Source: Gonapodya prolifera JEL478
Taxonomy: Eukaryota > Monoblepharomycota > Monoblepharidomycetes > Monoblepharidales > Gonapodyaceae
Direction of reading: 5' to 3'
DNA: 64,000 nt
NCBI GenBank assembly: GCA_001574975.1
Contig: KQ965764.1
Location: 285,256 to 349,255 of the forward strand
Positions 14,773 to 26,040 of this stretch are shown here, in pieces; within the stretch, counting starts at the first letter, position 1; the number at the start of each line of letters is the position of its first letter. Made by a program: the position numbers and the translations under genes. The notes beneath the pieces are model-generated. The model searched no databases. It was not told the DNA's origin and saw nothing but the letters and a program-made list of their open reading frames with translations.

Positions 14773-15577
14773 TCAATGTCGACTGGGGGGAGGGTCTCTT
14801 GCTCGCCGAGCTTGCTCGCTTCTCAATCTTAGCTCCAATGACCTTGCACGGCAGTGCAAGACCAACTCCTCGAACACACGTTCACCCAAAGAAAACACCC
14901 GCATCTGCATTTGATCTTGCTCTCCCTCCAATCGTTCATCCATAAAGCGTATCAAGGAGCCTGCAATCTCCTTCACTCGTTCCGATCGAAGCAAAGGATC
15001 TTCCGGATTGCTCTGCGACGCAAAAGATGTCATTGAAGAGATGGCGGAAGCAGAGAGTTGTGATAGGGGGGGAAGGGCGGTTGAATAGAAAGACTGGCTT
15101 GGATGCATCGTGCGAATAGGGTCCGTTGCACCCGAAACCTTTGCAAGAATTTACATGATCTTTTTACTCTTGAAGTCATTAGCGAAAATTCGTCTCACAT
15201 GGCTCGGCGGGGCTGGTGAGCTTCCGTTCCCAGGAGGCCCAGTCACATAGGTGGGAACCTTCCATATTTTGTGAGGTTTCGTCGGGGTTACAAGGCAGAC
15301 TTTGGCTTACCCATCGTTGTGGTGCAACTCCATCCACCCAGTGAATTGGTGCAAGAGGAACGGCGTAAAGATGAGAAGGTGGGGGTTCAAAGGTTTGCGC
15401 GAGAGATGGTAGGCGCACATTTTGCTGGGGTGCGGATGCCATCATGGGGGTGACAGAGTACATGGAGTTCGTTGTTCCGAGTTCGCCTGGTGCAGCAGTG
15501 TCCGTCCGAATAGCGTCACTAGTGATGACCGTCGCGCCAGCAACGGGAGATCGAGTTATGATATTCGGCGGGTTCAT
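14773..15577 (-). CDS. Unknown 230-residue protein
   Basis: Three exons fit perfectly with phase-0 introns: 15311-15577, 15199-15258 and 14773-15138, giving 230 residues. The first part is Pro/Ser-rich (MNPPNIITRSPVAGATVITS) and probably disordered. The last exon encodes a helical region (RSERVKEIAGSLIRFMDERL, then EGEQDQMQMRVFSLGERVFE) ending DPPPSRH, likely a coiled coil. No family was recognised. Its 5' end could lie in an extra upstream exon. The clean exon phases argue that it is a real gene rather than a chance ORF. Confidence 0.6.
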
Positions 15578-15945
15578 TTGAGCGTGGGAGAGGATTTTGA
15601 CTCTTTGCAGGAATCTGCATGAGAGAACGGTGGAGCGGTTGAACGAACAGTTTTGTTCCTGAGGCCTTTAGAAGAGTGAGAAACCCCGACGACCGCGGAA
15701 CAGTTCTTTCGGCGCGAAACAGTTCTCGAGGGTGCACATTCTCTAAACTTTTATTGAGTCTAAAACAAGTAAAGTTGATATAAGGCGTCTTCCACCTTCA
15801 CTTTGCTGTCACAAATCATGTTCATCTGGGGCGATGAACACAACTTCGGGATTCAATTTCAAGTGATGCATTTCGATTGCAAATGTGATTTACATGTATA
15901 GATGCGAACAATAAATAGAACAATGTGGAATTTCAGAATTAGACG
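15578..15945. other. Intergenic spacer, nothing seen
   Basis: 368 bp between the unknown 230-residue protein and the RhoGAP gene. It is AT-richer than the flanking exons and has no convincing ORF or repeat. It probably contains the RhoGAP 3' UTR and the promoter of the next gene. Confidence 0.4.
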
Positions 15946-18225
15946 TCAGGTTACTTTCTTTGCACTTCCCGCCTTTGCTGCCGCGTCCATCATTAAGAAC
16001 GGATTTGAGCTGATTCCTCCACCCCCTTCCTTTCTCGTCCATGTATCCGAGGCGCTCGTAGAAGTCCCAGTTCCAGATTGTACGTTAACTACTTTCCCAC
16101 CAATAGATTGACTTGTCCTCGAGTTGAGTGAGCTCATGTGACCTGCCCCTTTTGGCGTGGGCGCCCGATTCAATGGATTTACAACCTCCGTATTGAATTT
16201 CGACAAACCAGCAGCGACAGAGCCTCCCGATGCCGCTCGTCGAGCAACCCCAGTGACGGGATCAGAGAGAGCACCAGGAGATGATCTTGCTGCAGCGTTT
16301 GATCGGACAAGACCCGGGACACTTCGTTGCGACGCAGGTGCAATATTCTGACACTCTTGAGGTAGTGATTCGTTGGAACCAAAGGGATTGGACCCCGACC
16401 TGGATAATGCCGGAGATGCGGTACCCGAGGCAAACGGATTTGATGATTCTGTGCCATTGTCACGGTCAGACAACAGTACGGGATCTATTGCTCTGACAGA
16501 ACCCGTCACAGATCCCACATGACTTCCATCATCGCTAAAAGGGTCTGGCGATCCCGTGGCTAGGGCCGATCCAGCCCTGGTTTTCTCCCGAAGACCACCC
16601 ATACGTCCCCTGTTTAGTCCCGCTGCAATAGCCGCCGAAGTGATAACATCGGCTTGCGATTGTGTGAGCCCAACACGGTTGCCATAATTCCCAGAGACAG
16701 TTCCGCGGTTCGTTACTGCCGTTTGAGACGTATCTACTTCTGGCGAGAACGGGTCCACATGTGTAGGACTTGGGGTGGACAAGCCAGAGCTGTTTGGACG
16801 AGGCGGAAGCGCCGGCCTGGGTGCAGTTGGATTAGGGGTTTCGATGACGTCCTCGTCCACCATTCGGTGATTGTCAATCTCGTCCCCAGAGGCTCCAAGG
16901 AACGGATTGTCTTCTTCCTTATCTTTGAGTGAAGAGTACGCAAGGGAACCTGCAAAGGAGAACCCGCTACCAGAAACTGTCCGACGGGCAACACTACGGT
17001 CTTTCGTAGGGATGGGAGGTTTCTTTTTCCGGAGTCCCTCATATTCGCTCAGTCCTCTACGATCTCGATCTCTGGCGTCCTTAGCCTCGGGCGGAAACCC
17101 AGTGGACGATAAATGCTTCGATTGCGGCTTCAGGACATGCCGAAGAGCGCCCGAGTCCACAAAATTGCTAACAATATCAGACGCCAACTCAATAATTTCA
17201 GCGAGAAGGTTGGCGTCCAGGGCAAGAGTAACCCCAAACACAATCGCCAGATTACTCGCTGGCATCTTGTTCTTTTCAGATTGAATCGACACCTTCTGAA
17301 GATGGATGGCCAAGTGGGAGAGGACAGAGAGATTGATACGGGGAAGCTTTGATAGCGCGGAGATGAGCTGGGCTTTGAGGGTTGCAGATTCGGGAGAGAT
17401 GGCATTAAGAGTTTTTGCCAGCGACTGGGGAATAATTGGTTCCGGCACTTCATAAATGCGATCTTTCGTTAGTTCCAAGGGAGGGTGATAAGGTTGCTCA
17501 CTCACGCTCTCGCAAGTATAGTTTCAGGCATCCTGCGACCGTGTGGGGATCTGCTAGTTCAGACATTTTCGGAATATCCACATCGTCCCCTCCATCGAAC
17601 TCTGCTTTCAGTCGGTGAACGGAAGATTGAGAAGCGGAAATACGATAGAGTCCCTCTTCAGTGAGCCCTGGAGCAAACGTTTCAAGTGAGGTGGTGCCTG
17701 TCAGTTCTCCATGGGCAAAGCTCTTACCATTGTCTTCCACGTACTGTATACACCTGATAAGAACCGCCGGAAGGTCGACCTCCGCGGAAAGTCGGGATCT
17801 TTCGATGGCCAGTTGCAGTGTCACTCCAAATATCTTGCCTGCGAAGACTGGTTTTTCTTGGAGTTCTTTCCAACAAATAATTGATGATCAATATAGCATG
17901 GAGCCCAGAACGTAATCGCGGCGTTTAAGTTGCGATTCGCATCATTTCAAGGTCAGAATTCATAGGTTCGATCGAGGGGATCGTTCGCGCAATCACCTCT
18001 CTCCCGCTCTCGTTCTTCACGCTCTTTCTTCCACTTTTCGTGTGCGCGCTCTGCAGCGTCCTTCGTTTCTTTAGCGGCGTATGCGATGTTTTCTCCCGCG
18101 ACGTGTCCATAGACAACAGCTTTCTCCTTAGCTGCTGCCGCGAGCTTCCCTCCATGCTCAAGCGCAAAGGATCCGACTTCGGCAGCCCGTTCTCTAAGTT
18201 CTGCTGCTCGTTTCGTCCATGACAT
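15946..18225 (-). CDS. RhoGAP protein with N-terminal amphipathic/LEA-like helix
   Basis: RhoGAPs speed GTP hydrolysis by Rho GTPases. Three exons (17997-18225, 17506-17865, 15946-17447, all joins phase 1) give 696 residues. Residues 1-76 are a long Ala/Lys/Glu amphipathic helix with 11-mer-like spacing (KEKAVVYGHVAGENIAYAAK). Then comes the RhoGAP domain: KIFGVTLQLAIERS, the arginine-finger motif EEGLYRISASQ (Arg151), and, across the second intron, LKLYLRELPEPIIPQSLAKT. The NKMPASNLAIVFG block is also typical. The C-terminal 350 residues are Ser/Pro/Gly-rich and disordered, with repeated SNPF motifs (for example TESSNPF and SGSNPF), which resemble NPF sites bound by EH domains of endocytic proteins. 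The helix could bind membrane; target GTPase unknown. It heads a block of three Rho regulators. Confidence 0.85.
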
Positions 18226-18351
18226 CCTTGTGATAAGGTGGAGAGGTGGGATATTAGAATTTACCAATCGAATGACCATTTACGATGCAAATGTAACAAA
18301 ATCACGAATGAATAAATAATAAATAAACGGTGGATGATTAGAGTACCGTAT

Positions 18352-21329
18352 TCAAACCGTCATCGCGGTCCGGCGACCAAGATTACTTTCGATGAACCCT
18401 CGCTCTGCGATGCGCTTCCGATAAGGAAGAACCACCTGACTTGCCGAGTCTGCCGAGCTAACACTACGTGTTGTGTTAATAGACGAAGGACGCGCGGGCT
18501 CAGGATATAAATCGCCGGGAATCTGAACAGTGCCAAAAGTCTACCAGTACCAATCACATTTTCCATCGCATGTGAACACTCACGATTATTAGGTCCTCTT
18601 GCCGCTCCAAGATTGTTCGAAACACGGCAGTGGCTGCACTATCATACTCGGTTGGATCATGGTGCTTCGCGAAGAGAACGTTCGGACCAATCACGGTTGC
18701 CAGGTTCGATAAAGCAAGTTCCGCGCCGCCACTATTAAGGGCTGCATTAGCAACGTCTCGAAGAGTATGACTCAAAAAATGCAAGAGATCGCGGTTGGCT
18801 TTTGGAAGTAGGTAGAAGGTATAGTGAATAATTTGAAACTGCATTTCTCGATCGTCAAACACTATAGCACGAGTGTCACATCGGGCGTGGATTACCATAC
18901 ACTCGACTTAAACTCACATTGAGATGCGGTGAACCATCTGTATAATTTGAACGTCATCAGAGGCTCCGGCAATTCTCTGAGGAACTTCTTTAACAGGGCA
19001 GCAAGTTGGATGACGCTCTCTTCCACTAAACATTCGAACGCATCAGGATTATCATCTGATAGAAAATGGCACGACTCAAATAAAGCTCCAGCAGCGAAGT
19101 GAGGTAAGGGTGAACTAACCAAGTATCTCTGTGATTCGCTTCAATCGACGGATGTTGCCACTTTTGCGGAAAGCATGCTCCACACGCATATCTTGAGCAA
19201 CAAAGGTGAATCAGCGGACACAACTGAGTAACCTAATCCCCCCACTTACCCTTTCGCCGTATATGTCGTACGCATTCTGCCACTACAGCAGGGACTGTCA
19301 CTCCACAATAACCGCTGTCAGTCTTGATCATGACGGTCTCTCCGGTTCGTTCAACAAGATCCTCCAGTGGAACGCCGAATGTTCCGACATGTGAACCTGG
19401 AGAGTAAATTTTCAGGTAACCTCTAAAGATGCCACAAAGTTGAAGCACTCACGAGAAGTGAGATCATGGTCCGTTATTGTTCTAGGTAAGTATGAAGGTC
19501 TGAGGGTAAGATCTAGGCCAGATTTCGGAGATTCAGAGTAGCTCAAGGATTCTCCAAATATTTCCTCGAGGCGCTGCGTTGCGTTGCGTTGAAATATAAC
19601 GTGGTGCCCAACCGGTTCCTACGATAGCAAGAGCAACGTCTGCAACCTCCAACATGTTGGACGTTGCATGAGTGACCACGAACCTCGTTGAGATTAGTTA
19701 GTTCTCCAGTGACAAAATTGATTTCAGACAAGCAATCCCTGACTTTTTTCAACGCATCGGCCAAGTCAATTCTGTCCGGATGATGATTGGGTGTTCTTTT
19801 GAGAATTACTTCAAAAATAAGAGGCAAGTGGGCCAAATGGGCACTTGGCCGCGTGAGGTAACTCTCAAGCGGAAGACGTCGGAAAATTGGGAGCCGAGAC
19901 CGCATCTTGGGTTTTAAATGACACTTAATGAGACTGTGATCAACGACTTCCAATGAATGTTGTCCAATTACCTCTGCGAAGGAATCAAAGGAAGAGTTCT
20001 GCAGACGTTCTCGCTTCACCCACCATCTGCTATAGAACTGTGCTCGTCCATACTCGCGAAATGCCTCGAGGGATTTTGTGCCAATGGGTGATAGAAAAAC
20101 ATCACCGACACGTTCAACTAAGAGTGAAGAACGCTGCCGACGCTCCATCGCTTCTGAAAGTGCTGCGTTCCAATCCAATAGATCTCCGTCAATGTTGCGG
20201 AAAACATTCCTCATAAATGCACGCAGTCTTTCGGGCTCAATTATGCTTTGTTGCCGAAGTTCGTCCATGTAAAACTGCCTCGATACGTCAGTCACCGTGC
20301 TTAAGTTCCCACTAACGGGGAGACTGACCTTTTTAACGTTCCGAAGGTCCTCCACGAACTCTCGTTGTACCTTGACGAGCTCGAATATCGCCTCCTGTCG
20401 AATGCGCTCGTCTGAAGAAATAGATAGGAGAACGCTTTGGGGTACAGACTCCGACCATGTAGCATCCTACAGCATTTCAGATTGTAAATATTGAAAGGGT
20501 GTGAAAGGGTGTCACAGATGGTGTAACTCACAAGTTTTTGGCCTTCTGCAAGGCGTAGAAGAGACCGCAGACGTCCAACAAGAGCTGGCATCCTCTGCCG
20601 CGACTCTCGGGACAACTTTCCGTCCTCCCTCTCAACTCCCTGAACAAACTCATCGAACGAAAAGTTCCCTATGCTTGGTCCAAAATCAACAGAAAGCAAC
20701 TTCAAATTCTCTCTTGGGGGTGCAATAGGTTTTGGTACAGGCAAAATTGGGGCGGAAGATGGTGTGGATATGGGAGATGTCAACTGGTACAGAACGGAGC
20801 CCGAGTCCTCGAAAGCTCCATCAAACAGCACATGACGAAACACTCCGATGCGTTGAAGTTCGCTTCCGATAACGACCGACTCTGCTCGAATATCACTTCC
20901 AACTGAACGAAAAAAGTAATGATCAATATCGGAACGCCTCGTGACTTTTCCCGCGAACCGACTCACCGATCGACGTAAGAAGAGTCTGTCCAGAGATATC
21001 CACGCAGAAGAGGGAGGCAAACTCATTTAGAAAGGGTTTGCGCAAGTCTAAAGAGCATCCCTTCAACTCACCACTGCATCTTCTCCCGAAAACGAGTTCT
21101 TAAAGTCCTGCCTGCCGAGACGATGAGTCTTTGTAGTAATCCTCGCCGAAAAAAGTCGTGCGATCTCGTCTAGCAAGCCCAAATCGTCGTCTGAAAGGGC
21201 TGATGAAGACTGGTGTGACCTCTTGGTCGATTTCGGGGAAAGGGCACCAACGAGAGAGCTTCCAACGATCGCGAGCTTTGCGATCGCTCGAACTTTCTTA
21301 GAGCTTGGTGAAACTCCACGAGAACTCAT
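18352..21329 (-). CDS. DEP-RhoGEF(DH)-RhoGAP fusion protein
   Basis: One reading frame, through phase-matched introns, joins a GTPase activator and an inactivator. The start is the ATG at 21329 (MSSRGVSPSSKKVRA). A DEP domain follows (DLGLLDEIARLFSARITTKT ... ELQRIGVFRHVLFDGAFEDS), then a Rom2-like DH domain opening DERIRQEAIFELVKVQREFV and ending IFRRLPLESYLTRPSAHLAH and LPLIFEVILKRTP. An intron after TNLNE leads to RLEEIFGESLSYSES and then directly to a RhoGAP domain: TFGVPLEDLVERTGE, arginine-finger HAFRKSGNIRRLK, LKKFLRELPEPLMTFKLYRW, and LATVIGPNVLF. The product ends ...RRTAMTV (TGA 18352-18354). No PH or CNH domain, usual in fungal Rom2/Rgf proteins, is present. There is no Met between the DH and RhoGAP parts that could start a separate gene in frame. 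Confidence 0.8.
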
Positions 21330-21584
21330 TGTTGCATTTTCGGTGCCCAAGTAGAGGCGCGTGGCTACCTGGGAGAGTTTAAAAGACACCTAATCGGTCA
21401 ATCAAACCCTTCCCTTTTCACAGATATGATATGCATCAACAAATCAACAGTTATCGCAAAACTAAAAATAAATCGGTAAACAATAGCAAAAGAATTGTAT
21501 ACACTCTGCATCGATGAAAGGAAAGTAGATTCAATGAGAGAAAGAACAGAAAGCCACCAGACATGTAACTGATGTACAGTGTGG

Positions 21585-23022
21585 TCATCTGGTTGGCGAA
21601 CGAAAAACGGCAAAACGTAAACGGCTTTCACCACCCGCTCGAGTTGTTGTCGCAGGAGCCGGTGCCGAGCTGGGGACCCTTTGTTCTGCAGGCTGGGCGA
21701 GACGCTGCAAGGTATTTGTTTAGTCGATGTTCGTGCCACTGAATTGGGGTTTGGGCCTACCTGAGTGCTCGTAGTATTAACTTTGGCGACTTCCGAATCT
21801 ATCTGTTTCAGCACAGATCTACATTGTCGCATGTAAGCTTGCAGGTCCAGTTGATCAGGGCTGTCGGCTGGTGTTCTTTGCAGAATAACGTCGGCAAGAA
21901 GTGGGAGGCGCCCAAGGTGTGTTGATGGTCGTGTGATGAAGGCTTCCAGTGGAAGACGACGGTACTGGGGCAAGCGAGATTGTGCCTTCATAAGGAAGAG
22001 AATTGGTCAGAGGGGCGCAAGCAAAGAAAACGACGAAAGCAACTTACTTCGACAAATGTGGCGAAAGCAGGATTCTGAGATTTCTCGTTCTTGACCCACC
22101 ACTGAGAATAAAACTGGTTCTTCCCATATTGCGCGAAAGATCTCAAGGCTTTAATTCCAGTTTTCGACAGAAGCACATCGCCGACGTGCTCCACAATCGG
22201 ACGTTCCTTTTGACGCTTCTTAAGGAGCTCAGCAAGTGCAGCGTTCTCGTGCATCATATCCCCGTCCATGTTCGCAAACGCGACACGAATAAAAGCCTGC
22301 AGACGGTGAGGGTCCATGGTGTCCGCTTGTCGCAACGTTTCAATGTACTTGAAGTTCCGTTGCAACGGCACAACAAGCACCGAAACAGGTCACACAAGAA
22401 TCGCAGAAGTATTACGCCATGTATCTCTCACTTTGCACATATTTCGAAGGTCCGCTGCAAACTCGCATTGGATCTTCACCAGCTCGAAGATCGCCTCTTG
22501 TCGAACCATTTCTGACGGAGGTAAACCATCGGTTACGTGAGATGGCACCGAGTCTCTCCAGTTCGACGCCTGGTAGCAAAGACGACCATCTCCATATTAC
22601 CCTGAAAAAAGTGGCGCCAAACCAGGGACGCACCATGATATCCTTCTGATCCGGAACCCGCCTACGCCTTCGACAGTGGGGATACTCCTACAATTGAGCT
22701 ACGCTTCATTCCACGTCCTTGTTTGGGGGATGGGAAGATGGGAACCCACCACACTTCGTGAGCTGATAGTGCTCGCACCATCACTTTCAACGCTCTCTTC
22801 TTCCGGCTGCAACGAGCGCCGAATCCATTCTTCTGCCTCCGAGAAATCCGTGTGCGCGGGATAGGTCTCCGCACTCTCCGTCAAAACTGCTTCAATTCCG
22901 TCGTTCGTAACTTCGAACTCTGTCGAGTCGCCTTCGTCCGGTTCCGGTTCAAACGTGGAAAAATTTGACTCCACAAGTGTCGGAGATGGCGACGCGCGTT
23001 GGGATGCCGCCGTTTTCTTCAT
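21585..23022 (-). CDS. RhoGEF with DH domain only
   Basis: It is a paralogue of the neighbouring fusion gene. The start is the ATG at 23022: MKKTAASQRASPSPTLVESN, then an acidic disordered stretch. After one or more introns come SNWRDSVPSHVTDGLPPSEM and the DH domain VRQEAIFELVKIQCEFAADL, FAQYGKNQFYSQWWVKNEKS, PQYRRLPLEAFITRPSTHLG and RLPLLADVILQRTPADSPDQ. After VAKVNTTSTQ an intron leads to a short tail (RLAQPAEQRVPSSAPAPATT ...) ending ...FRSPTR, TGA at 21585-21587. There is no PH, CNH or DEP domain, so it should exchange nucleotide on Rho without the usual lipid-binding module. The intron just after the DH domain sits at the same place as in the fusion gene, pointing to tandem duplication. 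Confidence 0.82.
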
Positions 23023-23350
23023 AGGAGAGGCAGGAAGGGGGTGTTGATGTTAGGAGCTCTGTCCAAAGGCATTAGATTGCCCCGACGCCTAAGTTTATGT
23101 ATAGTTGCCCCTCCTGACCTGCTGAATTATTTCAAGAGTTCGGGTAATTTCAAATTTACAACATTGGTGTTGAAAATGTCGCACAGTATTTGTGGGTCGA
23201 AGGTTGACTGCTGCCCGACTCTTGTGCCTGAAACTCTTAATGAAGTGTTCGCCAACCTGAAAACCACAAGGGAGTCATTTAGTTTGTGGGGGCGGGGGGG
23301 GGTTGAAAGTTGTTCGCACGGATACTTTGGTCGCAGTTTCCAATCATTCC
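23023..23350. promoter_or_regulatory. Divergent intergenic promoter, RhoGEF/NUP53
   Basis: 328 bp between divergent start codons. It contains a short G run (near 23291) and no convincing coding sequence. It presumably carries both promoters. Confidence 0.4.
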
Positions 23351-24642
23351 ATGCAATCGTCTCGCTTTGCGGCGCCGACCGTGACCCAGGATGTTGGCCC
23401 GAAACCTTTTTTGACATCAATTGGGGTCCCTGGGGTCTCTGGCGCTCACAGTGGCGGTCGGCCGACGTCAACCAGCCCAGTTCCAATGTGGAACGGAAGC
23501 GGAGGGTCTCGCCCTGCGTCACCAGCCAGATCGACACATGGGGACTCGTTTGGACAGTTTGGGTTGACTCCACCGGGGAATTCGTACTTGGACGGCCGGA
23601 CGAGACACGCAAATACCCACGTCGACGACGACCCTCCCACACAGTCAATGTGGGATTTGCCTGGAAACAGACTTTCGTCGCCTGTCCGAACCGCACCGTT
23701 GAACTGGACGGCGACAACGGGACATCACGGCGGGTTCCCAAAGGAACCGTCCTCTCCTCGAACCTCCCTTCCTTTCCCGACCACCCCAACTACTCCCGCC
23801 GGCGCTTTACCTTCTTTCACTCCCATGGCGCTCGATACCCCATTCCACCAACCATCTTCCCGTGCTACAGAAACTATTTCCCCACACCTCCTCTCCCCAG
23901 AAACCTCCGCGACGGTACTCGTTTTTGGCTATCCTCCCAACACCCCACCCTCGACTGTTTTATCAGCCATGCGCGATTACGGAGAGGTTGCTGCCAGTAT
24001 ACAAGGGGAGGAGGGTGGAAACTGGATGTACGTCGTCTTTGGCTCCAGATTCGACGCGCAGAAAGCCGCCAGGTCGGATGGCCATTTAATGAAAGGGACA
24101 AAGGCGATGGTGAGTTGCCTGTTCGGACAGCTTGGTCCTATGTTGTCATGAAGTAAACTCTCGGGGACGCTTGGAATGTGGCAATGACGTGCTTTTCTTG
24201 AGAGGAAAGACGATTTGTTGGCCCCATCTCATCTCATGGCGGATTCGATAAGAGTGACTCACTACCATGTCCGATTTTGGTCCTAATCTCCCTCCAGATC
24301 GCTGTTCGGCTCGTATCAGACCCGGTGCAGCTTCGCGAGCTCCAAAATCGCCTCGGCGTTGGGTCCGTGGCTACATCTTCAGGAACAGGGCTGCTGGCAC
24401 CGTCAAACGGAGTCCCGAATCCAGCTGTCACTGGAAACCATGTTTCAACACCTCTCACATCCTTCCCTTCCTCATCCACACAACCATCAACAACACTTTA
24501 CCCGGTTCCTAACAGATTGGGCGGAAATATAGTTCCTGTCAAGGGAAGCAGGTACACACCTTCCCAATCGTTAGCAGTACAAGGGGGAGTGAAGGAGGGG
24601 GGGCTGTGGAACAAAGCGGTGGAGATGGTCTGGGGCTGGTGA
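23351..24642 (+). CDS. NUP53: Nucleoporin Nup53/Nup35
   Basis: Nup53/Nup35 is an inner-ring nucleoporin that links the nuclear pore scaffold to the membrane. Two exons (23351-24109 and 24298-24642, phase 0) give 367 residues. The N-terminal half is disordered and Ser/Pro/Gly-rich (MQSSRFAAPTVTQDVGPKPF). The MPPN/RRM-like dimerisation domain is clear: SATVLVFGYPPNTPPSTVLS, AMRDYGEVAASIQ, EEGGNWMYVVFGSRFDAQKA and ARSDGHLMKGTKAM. The protein ends GGLWNKAVEMVWGW, the amphipathic C-terminal helix that binds membranes in this family. The ATG at 23351 was chosen because earlier in-frame codons are only TTG-type. It converges on the next gene with 92 bp between stops. Confidence 0.92.
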
Positions 24643-24734
24643 ACATGCAAATTTGGGGTTCGGGATGGGAATTTGTCAAAATGTATTTGGAGCAAATTAT
24701 GCCCGAATTGATAATACCCTATATCTCGTAGCAT

Positions 24735-25881
24735 TCAGCGCCCAGAAGACGCGCTCGAGTTCTCGTGAAACACGACGTCCTGATGCCAAGTCACTCCAAC
24801 CTTCGCCTTCGACGTCCCGTTCTTTGACCGAAGGGCGGACTTCAATTGCTTTCCCTCGGGAGACTGCTGGAGATCGCGTTTGCGAATATGAAAATGAAAC
24901 TGGTGACCACTTGCACGTTCTTGGCCTGACGACATGTGGGAGGGCTTGCTATCGGATAGCAAGTCCTGACGTGGTAACCCTCGCGATTTGTCAGTCTCAC
25001 TGGAAGCTAGGTTCTTGGAGTCTTCTGCATCGAGCAAAAGTGACGATATGGGCCAATCCAAACTATCCTCGTGCGTGACAGTTTCATTTACATGCTGGGA
25101 TTCTGCCTCCACAGGGTTCGCTATGACCTCTTCCAACATACTCATGAAGTCCACACGGGTTGCCTGACCTGTGTGAGTCTTTTGCCTTTTCCTCTTCAGC
25201 CTTAAGCCCAATGGACTCAATTCTCGTGGGCGATGATGCTGTCTTTCCGAGGCAAGGTCTATGTTCTCATCCCCGTCATTGCTGTCCGCGTCCTCCGAAC
25301 GCGACCTTTTTCTCCTCGGACTGACAGACTCGTCAAGCGGCGAAGGTGAATTCAACTGCGGGCTTTCGGGCGTAACACCTTGATACAGGTCCAATCGCTT
25401 CCCGAGCCGTCAGCTGATGATCTGATATCGGGAGTGAAATAAACGCACGTAGAGCTCACAAAAAGCTGCTTGATATCCGAACAGAAGTGTGTAGGCTCTA
25501 TTGAGGCGGTCTGGGTCCCAGAGTGGAAAGATGTGTGTGGTTGCTACTTCCTGCACGAATAGCTGCAGAGGGAATCAGAAATCGAACTTAAAAGAAGCCT
25601 CGTAAGCGTTACCCACTATCTGCGCTTGCAAGAGACGTTAATTCCGGAACATGGCATGGAGCGTAAAGTCGGAAGCAATTTACCGAATTCTCCCAATCAA
25701 TGAGCGCCCTCACGCCGCGAACTTGTCCTGTGAGAAGATAGCCTCTGACTCCCTCTTCAAATGTCCCACGAATGTCCCTTGAAGTGGAGAGTTCTGGGCG
25801 GATTCGCAATTCTCGGTACAACTGTCCCCACGCATCTTTAGCAGGAGGGCCCATCGCATCCACTCGATTCTGGCTGCGCAT
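24735..25881 (-). CDS. Unknown protein, probably nuclear
   Basis: The start is the ATG at 25881 (MRSQNRVDAMGPPAKDAWGQ). A helical N-terminal part reads LYRELRIRPELSTSRDIRGT and VRGVRALIDWENS, then after an intron LFVQEVATTHIFPLWDPDRL and NRAYTLLFGYQAAFCELY. A second phase-0 intron leads to RLDLYQGVTPESPQLNSPSP and a charged, disordered C-terminal half with bipartite-looking basic clusters (SPRRKRSRSEDADSN, LRLKRKRQKTHTGQ) that resemble nuclear localisation signals. It ends VTWHQDVVFHENSSASSGR. The N-terminal region looks like a compact helical domain but I recognise no family. The stop is at 24735-24737. Confidence 0.6.
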
Positions 25882-26040
25882 TGCGTGATTCAACTTTTAA
25901 GAGTGATGGCGAGAGTGAAGAAATGGAAATGAAGGTGGGAAGAGCGGGTCCCGTCTTGAAAATTCTTGAAAATTAGAAATAATTCCTGAAAATATTTACA
26001 GAATTCTATTTTCTACTAAAAACTGAATGACTAGGTCAGC

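Noticed and set aside
22640-22710. tRNA-like D-arm (TAGCTCAATTGTAGGAGTAT) followed by GGGTTCC on the minus strand
   Set aside because: No anticodon stem pairs, the T-loop lacks the GTTCRA pattern, and no 3' acceptor strand matches. It lies in a RhoGEF intron and is probably chance.
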